Position numbers and translations under genes: made by a program | Notes under the pieces: model-generated | Database searches by the model: none | What the model saw: the letters and a program-made list of their open reading frames with translations, nothing else | What the model was told of the DNA's origin: nothing | Origin: Corynebacterium afermentans subsp. afermentans | GTDB lineage: Bacteria; Actinomycetota; Actinomycetes; Mycobacteriales; Mycobacteriaceae | NCBI RefSeq assembly: GCF_030408355.1 | Contig: NZ_CP046606.1 | Coordinates: 186,001 to 250,000 of the forward strand | Reading direction: 5' to 3' | DNA: 64,000 nt | In this document: piece after piece, positions 20,009 to 29,569 of the stretch | Layout of the letters: each line of letters starts with the position of its first letter | Numbering within the stretch: position 1 is the stretch's first letter

Positions 20009-23000
20009 ATGGCTGAATCATCTCGTCGTTTCCGTAAATCAACCTCGCGCAGCATTGCGGCATCGTCCGCGATTGCGCTCGCGCTTGGCGGCATCAGCAT
20101 CGTGGGGCCGGGGCCGCTGGCGCCGCACGCTGCCGCTGACACCCTGCGCGGCGGCATCCGCGAGAAGTCCGGCGCGGTCGAACAGGACGTCCAGCAGGAG
20201 TCCGACCTGCCGGCGGGTTCGTGTGTTGTTGACAGCGGTAAGCCGAGCGGAAGTCAGGCAGGTTTCAGCTGGAACACCCTGGAGCCGAATGCAGAAAGCC
20301 CCGACAAGAAAGCTTGGGGCCTGAGCGTCTCCTTTGATAACTCGAAGGACCGCACGTTTACGGATTGGTACTTTTCCAATACGGGGGACCTTAAGGACGT
20401 CTTGAATACCGGCCAGGTGCCCTCCATGGAGGCCGACCAGACCTTCCTTGGCAAGAGCGTCACTCACAAGGCTGACGAGAGCATCGACATTACTGCTAGT
20501 GGTCGCAGACTGCGAAGCTTGAATGTCTACGCAGACCTGACCGGTGAGAAAGTCAAGCAGTTCGCTTCGGCCTCTGCCGGTAACCCTGTGCGTTACGCCT
20601 GGCAAAGCAATTACAAGCAGGACAATCCTTATGGCTCGAATGCCACCCAGGGGGGCAGCGCTACTTTTGGCGCTACTGTGAACCCGTGGCCGAGCGAGAA
20701 CATCGAATGTAACCCGATCTCGGTGTCGTGGGAGTCTGCCGAGGTAGCCGAGAAGCATGTGATCGTCCCTGGTGAGGAAACGAAGGTCGGTCACATCAAC
20801 GTCCCTGAGCTGTCTAACGGCGAGACGGACGACTCGCTGTCCCGCATGGTCGTGGAAGCCTATGACGGCAACGGCGAGTTCATCGGCACCACAGACCCAG
20901 AAGCCTCCGGCGGTGAGCAGCTCCTGCGCGTCGACGAAAAGACCGGCGACATCTTCTTCACCTGGCCTGAGTACCGCGGTACCGACCAGGCGACCGACAA
21001 GAACGTGAACTTCTCCGTTCTGGCGAAGCCGCGTAGCGTTAACCAGCTCCAAGCTGCCACTGAGCACAACAACGACGGCAATGGCGAGGCCTTCGACAGC
21101 TCCAACTCGCTGGATCGCTACAGCAAGGCGAACGTGATCGACTCGAAGGCGTTCTCACTGGACGACACCGAGTATCACGACCCGAAGTACGACAAGACGG
21201 ACGCTTCGATTATTTCGGGCGTCGATAGCGCGACGGGCCCGCTCGCTACCGAGCCGCAGAAAGTGACTTTCACCCAGGTTTCGGACCTGATTAAGGACCT
21301 GGAGAAGAAGAAGGGCGACGGCGGCTTCGAAGCCAAGGTTTCCCTCGACGAGAAGTACGTCTATGACGGTTGGACCGTCGAGATGGACGAGGACTACAAC
21401 GTCACTGTCACCGCCCCGGAGGAACCGAAGCCGGGCACCTTCGCCCGACCGGTGGTCACCGTCGAGTACTCGAACGGCTCGACCGATGAGCTCGAGCTGC
21501 TCGTGGTTGTTGACCCGAACAACACCCAGGTCACCGACCTTGTTCGCCCGAGTCTGACCAAGGGCACCATTGGCGACGACCTCACCGCCCAGGTGGGCAC
21601 CAAGTCCATCATGAAGGGGCACAAGCCGGTCCACCCGGCAAAATTCGAGGTTGACCCGTCCACCGTCCCCGATGGCTGGACCGTCACCGTCGATGATACC
21701 GGTAAGGTCACCGCGAAGGCGGACGACACCGTCGCGCCGGGCACGATCATCACGCCGAAGGTCAAGGCAACCTACCCTGACCAGACCACAGATGAGATCG
21801 AGACCCAGTTCCAGGCCGTCGTGGACATCAAGGTTCCGGACTACGACACGGTGACTAACAAGCCCGGCACCAACGTGAGCCTGCCGCCGACTGTTCCGGA
21901 TGTTGGTCTGAGCGGTAATAAGGATGACGAGGCTCCGACTCGATACACCTTCGAGGGCGAAAAAACTGAGCTCACGATCGAGGACGAGGCCGGGACGTGG
22001 ACCGTCAAGATCGATGAGGAAACCGGCGAGATCACTACCACGATCCCGAGGACCGCTCCCGAGGGACACGTCTTGGATGTCCCGGTTCTCGCTTACTACA
22101 GCGAGGAGAAACCACAGCAGGTCAAGGGCACTGTCGTCGTGCTCAAGGGCGATATCGCACCGGTCTACTCCGTTGAGTCCACCGGCCCGAGCAAACCTGT
22201 GGACCACCAGATCCAGGACGCGCCGAAGGGTTCGACATACTCCTTTGGCAAGGATGAAAACGACGAGCCGATCACCGAGATGGAAACTGTCGACGGCTGG
22301 AAGTACACGATCGACCCGGACACCGGTGTCGTTTCTTCCACGCCGCCGGCCGACTCCAAGCCGGGCGACAAGAAGACCATTAGCGTCACCGTGGACACGC
22401 CGGACGGCTCCTCCCCGAAGGTTCCTGTGACCACCGTGGTGAACCTGGCCAACAATTGGGAAGCCGATCCGACCTATCCTGAGGAAACGGTTTACCCGGG
22501 TGGTACGGCAACGCTGCCGGTGACTCTGGAGAAGCCGGACAACGTCAACGTTGCGGAGGAAAACCCTTACAAGTTGGGTGATCTCCCCGAGGGTTGGACC
22601 GTCAGTATCGACGACAACGGCGTAATTACCGCAACTTCACCGGCAGACGCAGAGCCGGGCAGCCAGGTCGAGATCCCCGTCACCGTGACCTACGAAGACG
22701 GTTCTACGGACACCGCCAAGGCTGTGGTGAACGTCGTCGACGTTCCGACACGCGAGCTTCCGTTCGACGTCGAGTACAAGTTCGACGACACCATCCCAGC
22801 CGGCGAGTACAAGGTTGAGACCGAGGGCGCGCCGGGCGAGGAGAAGCAGAACAAGGACGGCACCTGGGAGCAGACCACAGCCCCGACCAACGAGGTCGTC
22901 GTCATTGGCACCAAGCCTGCCGAGAGCGCTAAGGATGTGACCTGGACGTTCCCGATCCCGTTCCCGACTGAGGTCCGCGAGAACTCGGAGCTGGCACCTG

Positions 23001-26000
23001 GCGAGACCAAGGTTGTCCAGGAGGGCGAGAAGGGCGAGAAGACCTACACCGCCAAGTTCACCGCTAAGGGCGACAAGGCTGACGTTGTTGAAGATGAGAA
23101 CACCAAGGAACCGGTCAAGCGCATCATCGAGTACGGCCCGCGTCTCGGTGCTGACGAGCTGGTGACCAAGACCGACAAGCCGATCCCGTTCACCACCAAG
23201 GTCGTCTTCGATGACACCCTCGCAGAGGGCGAGCAGGTCGTCGATCAGCAAGGCGAGCTCGGCAATGAGGTCTCCACTTCCACGCAGAAGCTTGTCGACG
23301 GCAAGCCCTCCGGTGACCCGACCGTCACCACGGAGCGCACCAAGGAGCCGACTGAGCAGATCATCCGCGTGGGCACCAAGACCGCCGGCCAGACCGTGAA
23401 CTCTGTTGAGGCCGAGATCCCGTTCCCGACCCGTATCGTCTACGACCCGACCCTGGCGCCGGGCGAGCAGAAGGTCACCCAGGAAGGCAAGCCGGGCACG
23501 AAGAAGGTCACCGTCACGCAGCCGGTTGAGAACAGCCAGCCGAACAGCGAGGCGACCTCCACCGAGGAGATCCTGGAAGAGCCGACTGAGCAGATCATCG
23601 CTGTCGGCACGAAGCCGGATGAGGCTACCGAGCAGGTCGAGTGGACCGCACCGGTGCCGTTCAACACCGAGGTCAAGCCGAACCCTGAGCTGAAGCCGGG
23701 CGAGGTCAAGGTTGTCACCGAGGGCGTGCTGGGTGAGAAGAAGTTCACCGCTGACTTCTCTTCCAAGGGCAGCGACGCAACGGTGACCCCGAAGGAAGAG
23801 CAGACCAAGGATCCGGTGGACGCGCTCATTGAGTACGGCCCGACCATCGCTGACCAGACGCTGATCTCCACCAAGACCCGCGAGGTCGCCTTCGAGACCG
23901 AGATCGTCTTCGACGAGACGCTGCCGGCAGGCGAGCAGGTCGTCGACCAGCAGGGCGAAAAGGGCGAAGAGCTGATCACCTCGACGCAGGAGATTAAGGA
24001 CGGCAAGCCTTCCGGCGAGCCGACCATCTCCACCGAGGAGACCAAGGCTCCGAAGAAGGCCATCATCCGCGTCGGTACGAAGCAGGTGGATCCGGATGAG
24101 CCGGCCCCGGCGCCGTCGCCAAGCGTTGAGCCCCTCACCATCCCGGTCGCGTACCCGGTGAAGTACGAGTTCGACCCGAACCTGCCTGCGGGCGAAGAGG
24201 TCGTCGATCAGGAGGGCACCCCGGGCTCCAAGACGCTCCGCCCGAAGCTGGAGATGGTCGACGGCAAGCCGGTGTGGACGATCGAAGAGGTTGAAACCCA
24301 AAAGCCGGTCCAGCGCGTTGTTCGCGTGGGCACCAAGCAGGCGGAAACCAACCCGTTCACCTGGACCTCCGAGGTTCCGTTCAACACGACCGTTAAGCCC
24401 AACCCCGAGCTCGCACCCGGCGAGAGTCGCGTTGTGCAGGTTGGCGAGAACGGCTCCACGAAGTACTCCGCAGACCCGGCAACCGGCGAGGTGACCAAGC
24501 TCGAGGAGAAGAAACCGGTCGAGCGCATCGTCGAATACGGCCCGAAGGACGATGTCGCCGTGACCAAGGTGACGCGTCCGGTGCCGTTCGAGACCGAGGT
24601 GATTTACGACCCCGATCTGCCGGAGGGCGCGCAGCGCATCGAGCAGGGTGAAGTCGGTGAAGAAGTTGTCACCACCACCCAGAACTTTAAGGACGGCCAG
24701 CTGGTTGGTGAGCCGACCACGAACACCGAGCGGACCCGCGAGCCGAAGAACGCCGTCGTCCGCATCGGCACCAAGAAGACGCCGAAGAACGCGTCCGTGA
24801 CCGAGCTGGAGGTTCCGCCGACCACGCAGCTGATCTTCGACCCGTCGCTCGAGCCGGGCGAGCAGGTTGTTGTCCGCGAGGGCACGCCGGGCACCGTCCG
24901 TGTGACCACCGTCGATGATGAGACCACCGTGGAAAACACCCTGGACGCCATCCCGCGCCTCGTCCGCGTTGGTGCGAAGCAGCCGGACCAGCTGAACTGG
25001 CTCGAGCCGCTGCCGTTCAAGGTGATTGCGACGGAGAACCCGGACCTGCCGGCCGGCGAGCACAAGGTGATCCAGGAAGGTAAGCCGGGCCTGGTGCAGC
25101 ACGTGGGCGACACCGCCACCACTGTCACCGAGCCGCAGGATTACATCCTGGAGATCGGCACCGCGAAGGATGTGCAGGAAAAACGCGAGGTCATCACCGA
25201 GCCGATCCCGTTCGAGACCATCGTCGAAGAGGACGACACCCTGGCCGCTGGCGTGGTCAAGGTGGTCACCCAGGGCGAGAATGGTGCCAAGCGCACCACC
25301 AAGGTCTGGGAGATGAAGGAAGGCAAGGAACTCGGCGACCCGACGGTGACCGACGAGACGCTGCGCGAGCCGACCAACCTGGTCATCCGCGTGGGCACCG
25401 GCAAACCGGTCGAGGAAAAGCCGGAGGATCCGAAGCCGGAGCAGCCGAAGCCGGATACTCCGGTGGAGGACGAGAAGGGCTCGTCCGCGGAGCGTTGCGT
25501 CGCCAACGCGTTCGCCGCGAACAGCCCGCTGCTGTGGCTGCTGCCGGTCGGTCTTCTCGGCGCAATCGGCTACGGCGTCAACGAGATGTACGGCCCGCAG
25601 ATCAACCAGGCATCCGGCGCGTTGAACGCCCGCTGGGAGGCATTCGTCCGCGAGAACACCCCGGACTTCGGCCACGGCCACCGTGGCATTGAGAAGCCGG
25701 AGTGGGTCCGCCAGGCGGAGGCTCAGGCCAACGCGCTGAACCAGCAGTTCAATCAGCGCTTCGCCGGCTACGGCGAGCAGCTTCGCCCGGTGGGTATCGC
25801 CCTCGGCGCCCTTGCTGCAGTCGCGCTGACGGGCACGCTGATCGCGCAGGCTTGTAGCGAGGAGGGCTTCGACAACGGGATGACCGTGCTCGGATCCACT
25901 GAGCGCAAGTTGGACTTCGGCGCGTCGTCAGAGAAGGCGGACGGCGCGAAGGCTGGCTCATCCTCCCGTGAGGCTGGTTCTTCTAAGAAGAACGCGCTGA

Positions 26001-26032
26001 CCACCGCAGCGAAACCGACAGGCGAGAAGTAA
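20009..26032 (+). CDS. Giant secreted surface protein with Rib-like and G5-like repeats
   Basis: 2007 residues. A signal peptide (RSIAASSAIALALGGISIVG, cut near HAAADT) leads to a non-repetitive head to about residue 395. About five Rib/alpha-like beta domains follow, to residue 914, each with a GWTVxxDxxG...PG core. Twelve G5-like repeats of about 73 residues span residues 915-1796, then comes a short EKPEDPKPEQPKPD spacer. The end is unusual: two hydrophobic segments (LLWLLPVGLLGAIGYGV and VGIALGALAAVALTGTLIA) flank a helical region, and there is no LPXTG sortase signal. It is probably a stalked adhesin held in the envelope. AGAGGAG precedes the ATG by 5 nt. The IS1249 element immediately upstream separates the gene from its original promoter region. 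Confidence 0.85.
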   Translation: MAESSRRFRKSTSRSIAASSAIALALGGISIVGPGPLAPHAAADTLRGGIREKSGAVEQDVQQESDLPAGSCVVDSGKPSGSQAGFSWNTLEPNAESPDKKAWGLSVSFDNSKDRTFTDWYFSNTGDLKDVLNTGQVPSMEADQTFLGKSVTHKADESIDITASGRRLRSLNVYADLTGEKVKQFASASAGNPVRYAWQSNYKQDNPYGSNATQGGSATFGATVNPWPSENIECNPISVSWESAEVAEKHVIVPGEETKVGHINVPELSNGETDDSLSRMVVEAYDGNGEFIGTTDPEASGGEQLLRVDEKTGDIFFTWPEYRGTDQATDKNVNFSVLAKPRSVNQLQAATEHNNDGNGEAFDSSNSLDRYSKANVIDSKAFSLDDTEYHDPKYDKTDASIISGVDSATGPLATEPQKVTFTQVSDLIKDLEKKKGDGGFEAKVSLDEKYVYDGWTVEMDEDYNVTVTAPEEPKPGTFARPVVTVEYSNGSTDELELLVVVDPNNTQVTDLVRPSLTKGTIGDDLTAQVGTKSIMKGHKPVHPAKFEVDPSTVPDGWTVTVDDTGKVTAKADDTVAPGTIITPKVKATYPDQTTDEIETQFQAVVDIKVPDYDTVTNKPGTNVSLPPTVPDVGLSGNKDDEAPTRYTFEGEKTELTIEDEAGTWTVKIDEETGEITTTIPRTAPEGHVLDVPVLAYYSEEKPQQVKGTVVVLKGDIAPVYSVESTGPSKPVDHQIQDAPKGSTYSFGKDENDEPITEMETVDGWKYTIDPDTGVVSSTPPADSKPGDKKTISVTVDTPDGSSPKVPVTTVVNLANNWEADPTYPEETVYPGGTATLPVTLEKPDNVNVAEENPYKLGDLPEGWTVSIDDNGVITATSPADAEPGSQVEIPVTVTYEDGSTDTAKAVVNVVDVPTRELPFDVEYKFDDTIPAGEYKVETEGAPGEEKQNKDGTWEQTTAPTNEVVVIGTKPAESAKDVTWTFPIPFPTEVRENSELAPGETKVVQEGEKGEKTYTAKFTAKGDKADVVEDENTKEPVKRIIEYGPRLGADELVTKTDKPIPFTTKVVFDDTLAEGEQVVDQQGELGNEVSTSTQKLVDGKPSGDPTVTTERTKEPTEQIIRVGTKTAGQTVNSVEAEIPFPTRIVYDPTLAPGEQKVTQEGKPGTKKVTVTQPVENSQPNSEATSTEEILEEPTEQIIAVGTKPDEATEQVEWTAPVPFNTEVKPNPELKPGEVKVVTEGVLGEKKFTADFSSKGSDATVTPKEEQTKDPVDALIEYGPTIADQTLISTKTREVAFETEIVFDETLPAGEQVVDQQGEKGEELITSTQEIKDGKPSGEPTISTEETKAPKKAIIRVGTKQVDPDEPAPAPSPSVEPLTIPVAYPVKYEFDPNLPAGEEVVDQEGTPGSKTLRPKLEMVDGKPVWTIEEVETQKPVQRVVRVGTKQAETNPFTWTSEVPFNTTVKPNPELAPGESRVVQVGENGSTKYSADPATGEVTKLEEKKPVERIVEYGPKDDVAVTKVTRPVPFETEVIYDPDLPEGAQRIEQGEVGEEVVTTTQNFKDGQLVGEPTTNTERTREPKNAVVRIGTKKTPKNASVTELEVPPTTQLIFDPSLEPGEQVVVREGTPGTVRVTTVDDETTVENTLDAIPRLVRVGAKQPDQLNWLEPLPFKVIATENPDLPAGEHKVIQEGKPGLVQHVGDTATTVTEPQDYILEIGTAKDVQEKREVITEPIPFETIVEEDDTLAAGVVKVVTQGENGAKRTTKVWEMKEGKELGDPTVTDETLREPTNLVIRVGTGKPVEEKPEDPKPEQPKPDTPVEDEKGSSAERCVANAFAANSPLLWLLPVGLLGAIGYGVNEMYGPQINQASGALNARWEAFVRENTPDFGHGHRGIEKPEWVRQAEAQANALNQQFNQRFAGYGEQLRPVGIALGALAAVALTGTLIAQACSEEGFDNGMTVLGSTERKLDFGASSEKADGAKAGSSSREAGSSKKNALTTAAKPTGEK
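22751..25407 (+). repeat. Twelve G5-like repeats arranged as four tandem triplets
   Basis: The twelve repeats fall into three subtypes that recur in fixed order. The second of each triplet begins with a Trp and a KPNPELxPGE-like core and in the first three triplets ends EYGP. The third carries QGExGEE-like and EPTxxIIRVGTK cores. The first has an EGxPG core. Unit borders are near 22751, 23398, 24137 and 24799. A three-domain module therefore appears to have been duplicated three times. Confidence 0.75.
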
Positions 26033-26057
26033 CTCGCGCTAGCCCGCGCGAAGAAAG

Positions 26058-26089
26058 ACGGCCTACGGAGCGATCCGAAGGCCGTTTTT
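26058..26089 (+). terminator. Terminator of the giant surface-protein gene
   Basis: The inverted repeat ACGGCCT...AGGCCGT is followed by five T residues, 25 bp after the stop codon. It is a standard intrinsic terminator. Confidence 0.85.
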
Positions 26090-26212
26090 GCATTGAAGGT
26101 CCGGTTGCTGGGGGAGTGGTCAGACCTCTCGTGACGAATAAAGCGCCGCTAGTTGAACACCGATTTCACTTACCTGCAACAAATATAGGGCCAGGAGCTG
26201 TGCTGATGCGGA

Positions 26213-26245
26213 CGTAACCTGAAATTCACCTGAATGTCACCTCCT
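26213..26245 (+). promoter_or_regulatory. PHO box of three 11-bp direct repeats
   Basis: Three in-phase 11-bp repeats: CGTAACC-TGAA, ATTCACC-TGAA and TGTCACC-TCCT. They match the GTTCACC-type half-sites bound by actinobacterial PhoP/PhoR response regulators. A weak -10-like TAGCTT stands at 26262-26267, so the last repeat covers the -35 region, as for activator-dependent Pho promoters. The alkaline phosphatase gene starts 67 bp further on. Phosphate-starvation control is inferred. Confidence 0.7.
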
Positions 26246-26312
26246 GTACGCAACCTGGGAGTAGCTTGCGCCATGGTTACAAAAACCGTCCCTCTTACCT
26301 CAAGGAATTCTT

Positions 26313-29300
26313 ATGCGTTTCTCCTCCAAGGCAGTGGCAGCTGTCGTCAGCGTCTCCGCGCTGGCACTGGCAAACCTGCCGGTTTCTCTCGCTCAGTCCG
26401 CGGAGCAGGCGTTCAACGGCAAGGACACCTGCATCTCCATTGATTCCGAAGGCAACGTCGTCGCGCCGCAGCCGGGCGATTGCACCCAGTTTGGCAAGGG
26501 CGGCCAGGGCAACTCCGACGCCCAGGCCCGCAACGTCATCTTCATCCTGGGCGACGGCATGGGCCACCAGGAGATCACCGCGGCGCGCAACTACCTCAAG
26601 GGCGCGAACGGTCGCTTCGAGGGCCTCGACGAGCTCACCGCGTCCGGCGCGTACACCACCTTCGCAATCGGTGAGGACGGCAAGCGTCAGTACGTCACCG
26701 ACTCCGCCGCGTCCGCGACGGGCTGGTCCACCGGTGGAAAGACCTACAACGGCGCGCTGTCCGTGGACATCACAGGCAAGCCGCATGAGAACCTCCTGGA
26801 GATGGCCAAGAACGCCGGCATGCGCACCGGCAACGTCTCCACCGCGGAGATCCAGGACGCCACTCCGGGCGCGATGCACTCCCACATTTCCAAGCGTGGC
26901 TACTACTCGCCGTCCGGCGACGCGAAGCCGGTCAAGGGTGCTGAAGCTCGCGAAAACGGCGGTCTCGGATCCATCTCCGAGCAGATCATCGATACTCGCG
27001 CCGACGTTACTCTGGGCGGCGGCCGCAAGTACTTCGACGCCGAGGTGCTTGAGGGCGGCGAAAACCGCAACCCGTTCCTGACGGAGAAGAACGACGGCGG
27101 CGCTGACTGGGAGGACGGCAAGTCCGTCCGCGAGAACGCGATTGCCAAGGGCTACCAGGTTGTCGACGACAAGCAGGGCCTCGAGGACATCACCGTAGCG
27201 AACCAGGACCAGCCGGTGCTCGGCCTGTTCCACGACAAAAACATGACCCGCAAATTCGAGCAGACCGTACCGGTGAAGTCCGATGGCACCACCGAGCCTG
27301 AGGTCTGCAAGGAAGCTGATCGCGGTGACGAGCCGTCCGCAGCTGAAATGACCAAGAAGGCCATCGAGCTTCTCGACGACAAGAGCTCCGACAAGGGCTT
27401 CTTCCTGCAGGTCGAGTCCGCATCCATCGACAAGGCGGACCACGCGGCCGACGCCTGCGGCATGATCGGCGAGACCGAGCAGATCGACGAGGTGATCAAG
27501 GAGGCCCTGGACTTTGCCAAGGCTGACGGTGAGACCATGATCGTCGTCACCGCCGACCACGCACACACCGCGGAAATCATCCCGGACGGGCGCCCGTCCG
27601 TCTCTGCTGTGACCCGCCTGCAGTCCCCGAAGGACGGCGGCGCGGTCATGTCCGTCGGTTTCGGCACCCAGCCGTGGTTGGATGAGAACGGCAACCCAGT
27701 TTTTGACAAGAAGGAAAACGGCGACCCGTTCGACACCCCGGGCTTCTCCATGATGCACACCGGCACCCAGGTGCGCATCGCAGGCTTCGGTCCGGGTTCC
27801 GAGAACGTCAACGGCCAGCTCGACCAGACCGACGCCTTCTACGTCATGGCGAACGCGCTCGGACTCAACGGCGGCACCGACGGTGGCCAGAAGCCGTGGA
27901 AGATCAATAAGGACAACAAGGTCGTATCCCTGGCCAACCGCTCCAAGGCGAAGCCGGGCGACGAGCTCTGCTACCTCGTCGCCGCTGGCGAAGCTCCGAA
28001 GGTGGGCGACTGCGCCCAGTTTGGCAAGGACGGCCAGGGCATCGACAACGCCAAGGCGAAGAACGTCGTGGTCCTGATCGGCGACGGCACCGGTGATTCC
28101 GAGATCACCGCAGCCCGCAACTACCTGAAGGGCTCCGCTGGCCGCTTCGAGGGCCTGGACAACCTGGACTATACCGGCTACCTGACCACCTTCTCCCTGG
28201 ATAAGGAGACCGGCCTGCCAAACTACGTGGCAGACTCCGCCGCCACCGGTACCGCATGGAACTCCGGCGTGAAGTCGTACAACGGCGCCATCGGTGTGGA
28301 CAACGCCGGTAAGCCGGTCGCCACCACGGGTGAGCTGGCCAAGGCCCGCGGGATGAAGATCGGCAACGTCTCCACTGCCGAGATCCAGGACGCCACCCCG
28401 GCGGCCTTCGCCGCGCACGCGCTCGACCGCTCCTACTACGCACCGTCCGGCGACAAGAAGGTGGCCAAGGGCGATCAGCTGCGTGAAAACGGCGGTTTGG
28501 GCTCCATCTCGGAGCAGATCGTGGACCTGCGCGCCGACGTCACTCTCGGCGGCGGCAGCAAGTACTTCGACACCGAGGTCGTTCAAGGCGGCAAGTGGAA
28601 CGCCAGCGGCAACACCTGGACCGCCGGCAAGTCGGTGTTGGACAACGCGAAGGACAACGGCTACCAGGTGGTGACGAACGCGTCCGAGCTTGAGGCCATC
28701 GCCGAGGCCAATTCCGACAAGCCGGTGCTGGGCCTGTTCTCCGAGGGCAACATGCCGCGCGTGCTCAACCAGTCCATCCCGACGACCGACGGTGGCGACC
28801 AGCAGCCGGCGACCTGTGTGGCGAACCCGGAGTTCACCGAGGAGACCCCGCGCTTGGGCGCGATGACCTCCAAGGCGCTGGAGCTGCTGCAGAACGACAA
28901 CGGATTCCTGCTCCAGGTCGAGTCCGCGTCCCCGGACAAGGCCGACCACCAGGCGGACGCCTGCGGCCTGATCGGTGAGGTTGGTCAGCTCGACGAGGCC
29001 GTCCAGGCTGTGCAGAAGTGGGTCGAAGAGACTGGCGAGGAGACCCTCATCGTCGCCACCGCCGACCACGCCCACACCGCGCAGATCACCTACGACAACG
29101 CCAACACCGCTGGCCGCGTGACCCAGCTGACCACGGTGGATGGCTCCACCATGGCCGTCAACTTCGCCACCTCCAAGACAAACGAGGACGAGGACGCCCT
29201 CGGTGGCCAGCAGCACACCGGCGCGCAGCTGCGCGTCGCGGCATCCGGCCCGGGTGCGGCGAACGTGACCGGCCAGATCGACCAGACTGACCTGTTCTTC

Positions 29301-29543
29301 CTGGTCAATAATGCTCTCGGCATCGAGAGCATTAACCACGGTCTCACCTTCGACACCACGATGACGCCGGTTGAGGCCCAGCCGGAGGGGGATTCCGAGG
29401 GCTCTGCGCAGGGATCCTCGACCACCAGCCCGTGGCTGATCGCCGTGCTGTCCATCTCGGGCATCATCGGCCTGCTGTCGCTCATCTCGCTGCTCTTCCC
29501 GTTCCCGATCGATGAGGTGCTTGGCCCGATCGCGAAGCGCTAA
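26313..29543 (+). CDS. Tandem double-domain alkaline phosphatase, secreted and membrane-anchored
   Basis: 1076 residues: a signal peptide (residues 1-28), two complete E. coli PhoA-like domains (about 55-530 and 565-1000) and a C-terminal membrane helix (LIAVLSISGIIGLLSLISLL). Each domain has its own nucleophile, Ser131 in TDSAASATGW and Ser642 in ADSAATGTAW. Each also has the metal ligands: GDG near the start, STAEIQDATP, the Glu of LQVESAS, DKADH, TADHAHT and HTG(T/A)Q. Both halves therefore look active. Single-domain PhoA is about 470 residues, so this is a fused duplication. AAGGAA precedes the ATG. It lies downstream of a PHO box and should release phosphate from organic esters outside the cell. 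Confidence 0.93.
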   Translation: MRFSSKAVAAVVSVSALALANLPVSLAQSAEQAFNGKDTCISIDSEGNVVAPQPGDCTQFGKGGQGNSDAQARNVIFILGDGMGHQEITAARNYLKGANGRFEGLDELTASGAYTTFAIGEDGKRQYVTDSAASATGWSTGGKTYNGALSVDITGKPHENLLEMAKNAGMRTGNVSTAEIQDATPGAMHSHISKRGYYSPSGDAKPVKGAEARENGGLGSISEQIIDTRADVTLGGGRKYFDAEVLEGGENRNPFLTEKNDGGADWEDGKSVRENAIAKGYQVVDDKQGLEDITVANQDQPVLGLFHDKNMTRKFEQTVPVKSDGTTEPEVCKEADRGDEPSAAEMTKKAIELLDDKSSDKGFFLQVESASIDKADHAADACGMIGETEQIDEVIKEALDFAKADGETMIVVTADHAHTAEIIPDGRPSVSAVTRLQSPKDGGAVMSVGFGTQPWLDENGNPVFDKKENGDPFDTPGFSMMHTGTQVRIAGFGPGSENVNGQLDQTDAFYVMANALGLNGGTDGGQKPWKINKDNKVVSLANRSKAKPGDELCYLVAAGEAPKVGDCAQFGKDGQGIDNAKAKNVVVLIGDGTGDSEITAARNYLKGSAGRFEGLDNLDYTGYLTTFSLDKETGLPNYVADSAATGTAWNSGVKSYNGAIGVDNAGKPVATTGELAKARGMKIGNVSTAEIQDATPAAFAAHALDRSYYAPSGDKKVAKGDQLRENGGLGSISEQIVDLRADVTLGGGSKYFDTEVVQGGKWNASGNTWTAGKSVLDNAKDNGYQVVTNASELEAIAEANSDKPVLGLFSEGNMPRVLNQSIPTTDGGDQQPATCVANPEFTEETPRLGAMTSKALELLQNDNGFLLQVESASPDKADHQADACGLIGEVGQLDEAVQAVQKWVEETGEETLIVATADHAHTAQITYDNANTAGRVTQLTTVDGSTMAVNFATSKTNEDEDALGGQQHTGAQLRVAASGPGAANVTGQIDQTDLFFLVNNALGIESINHGLTFDTTMTPVEAQPEGDSEGSAQGSSTTSPWLIAVLSISGIIGLLSLISLLFPFPIDEVLGPIAKR

Positions 29544-29569
29544 ACGCCTCACGCTTATCGACGCCACGT

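Noticed and set aside
24100..24140. Pro-rich PAPAPSPSVEP stretch as a domain border ending the G5 array
   Set aside because: Typical repeats continue on both sides; it is only a linker inside the array.
22637..25681. 1014-residue minus-strand open frame over the surface-protein gene
   Set aside because: Antisense of the repeat region; composition is a Leu/Arg/Asp/His mixture that mirrors the real gene's codons.
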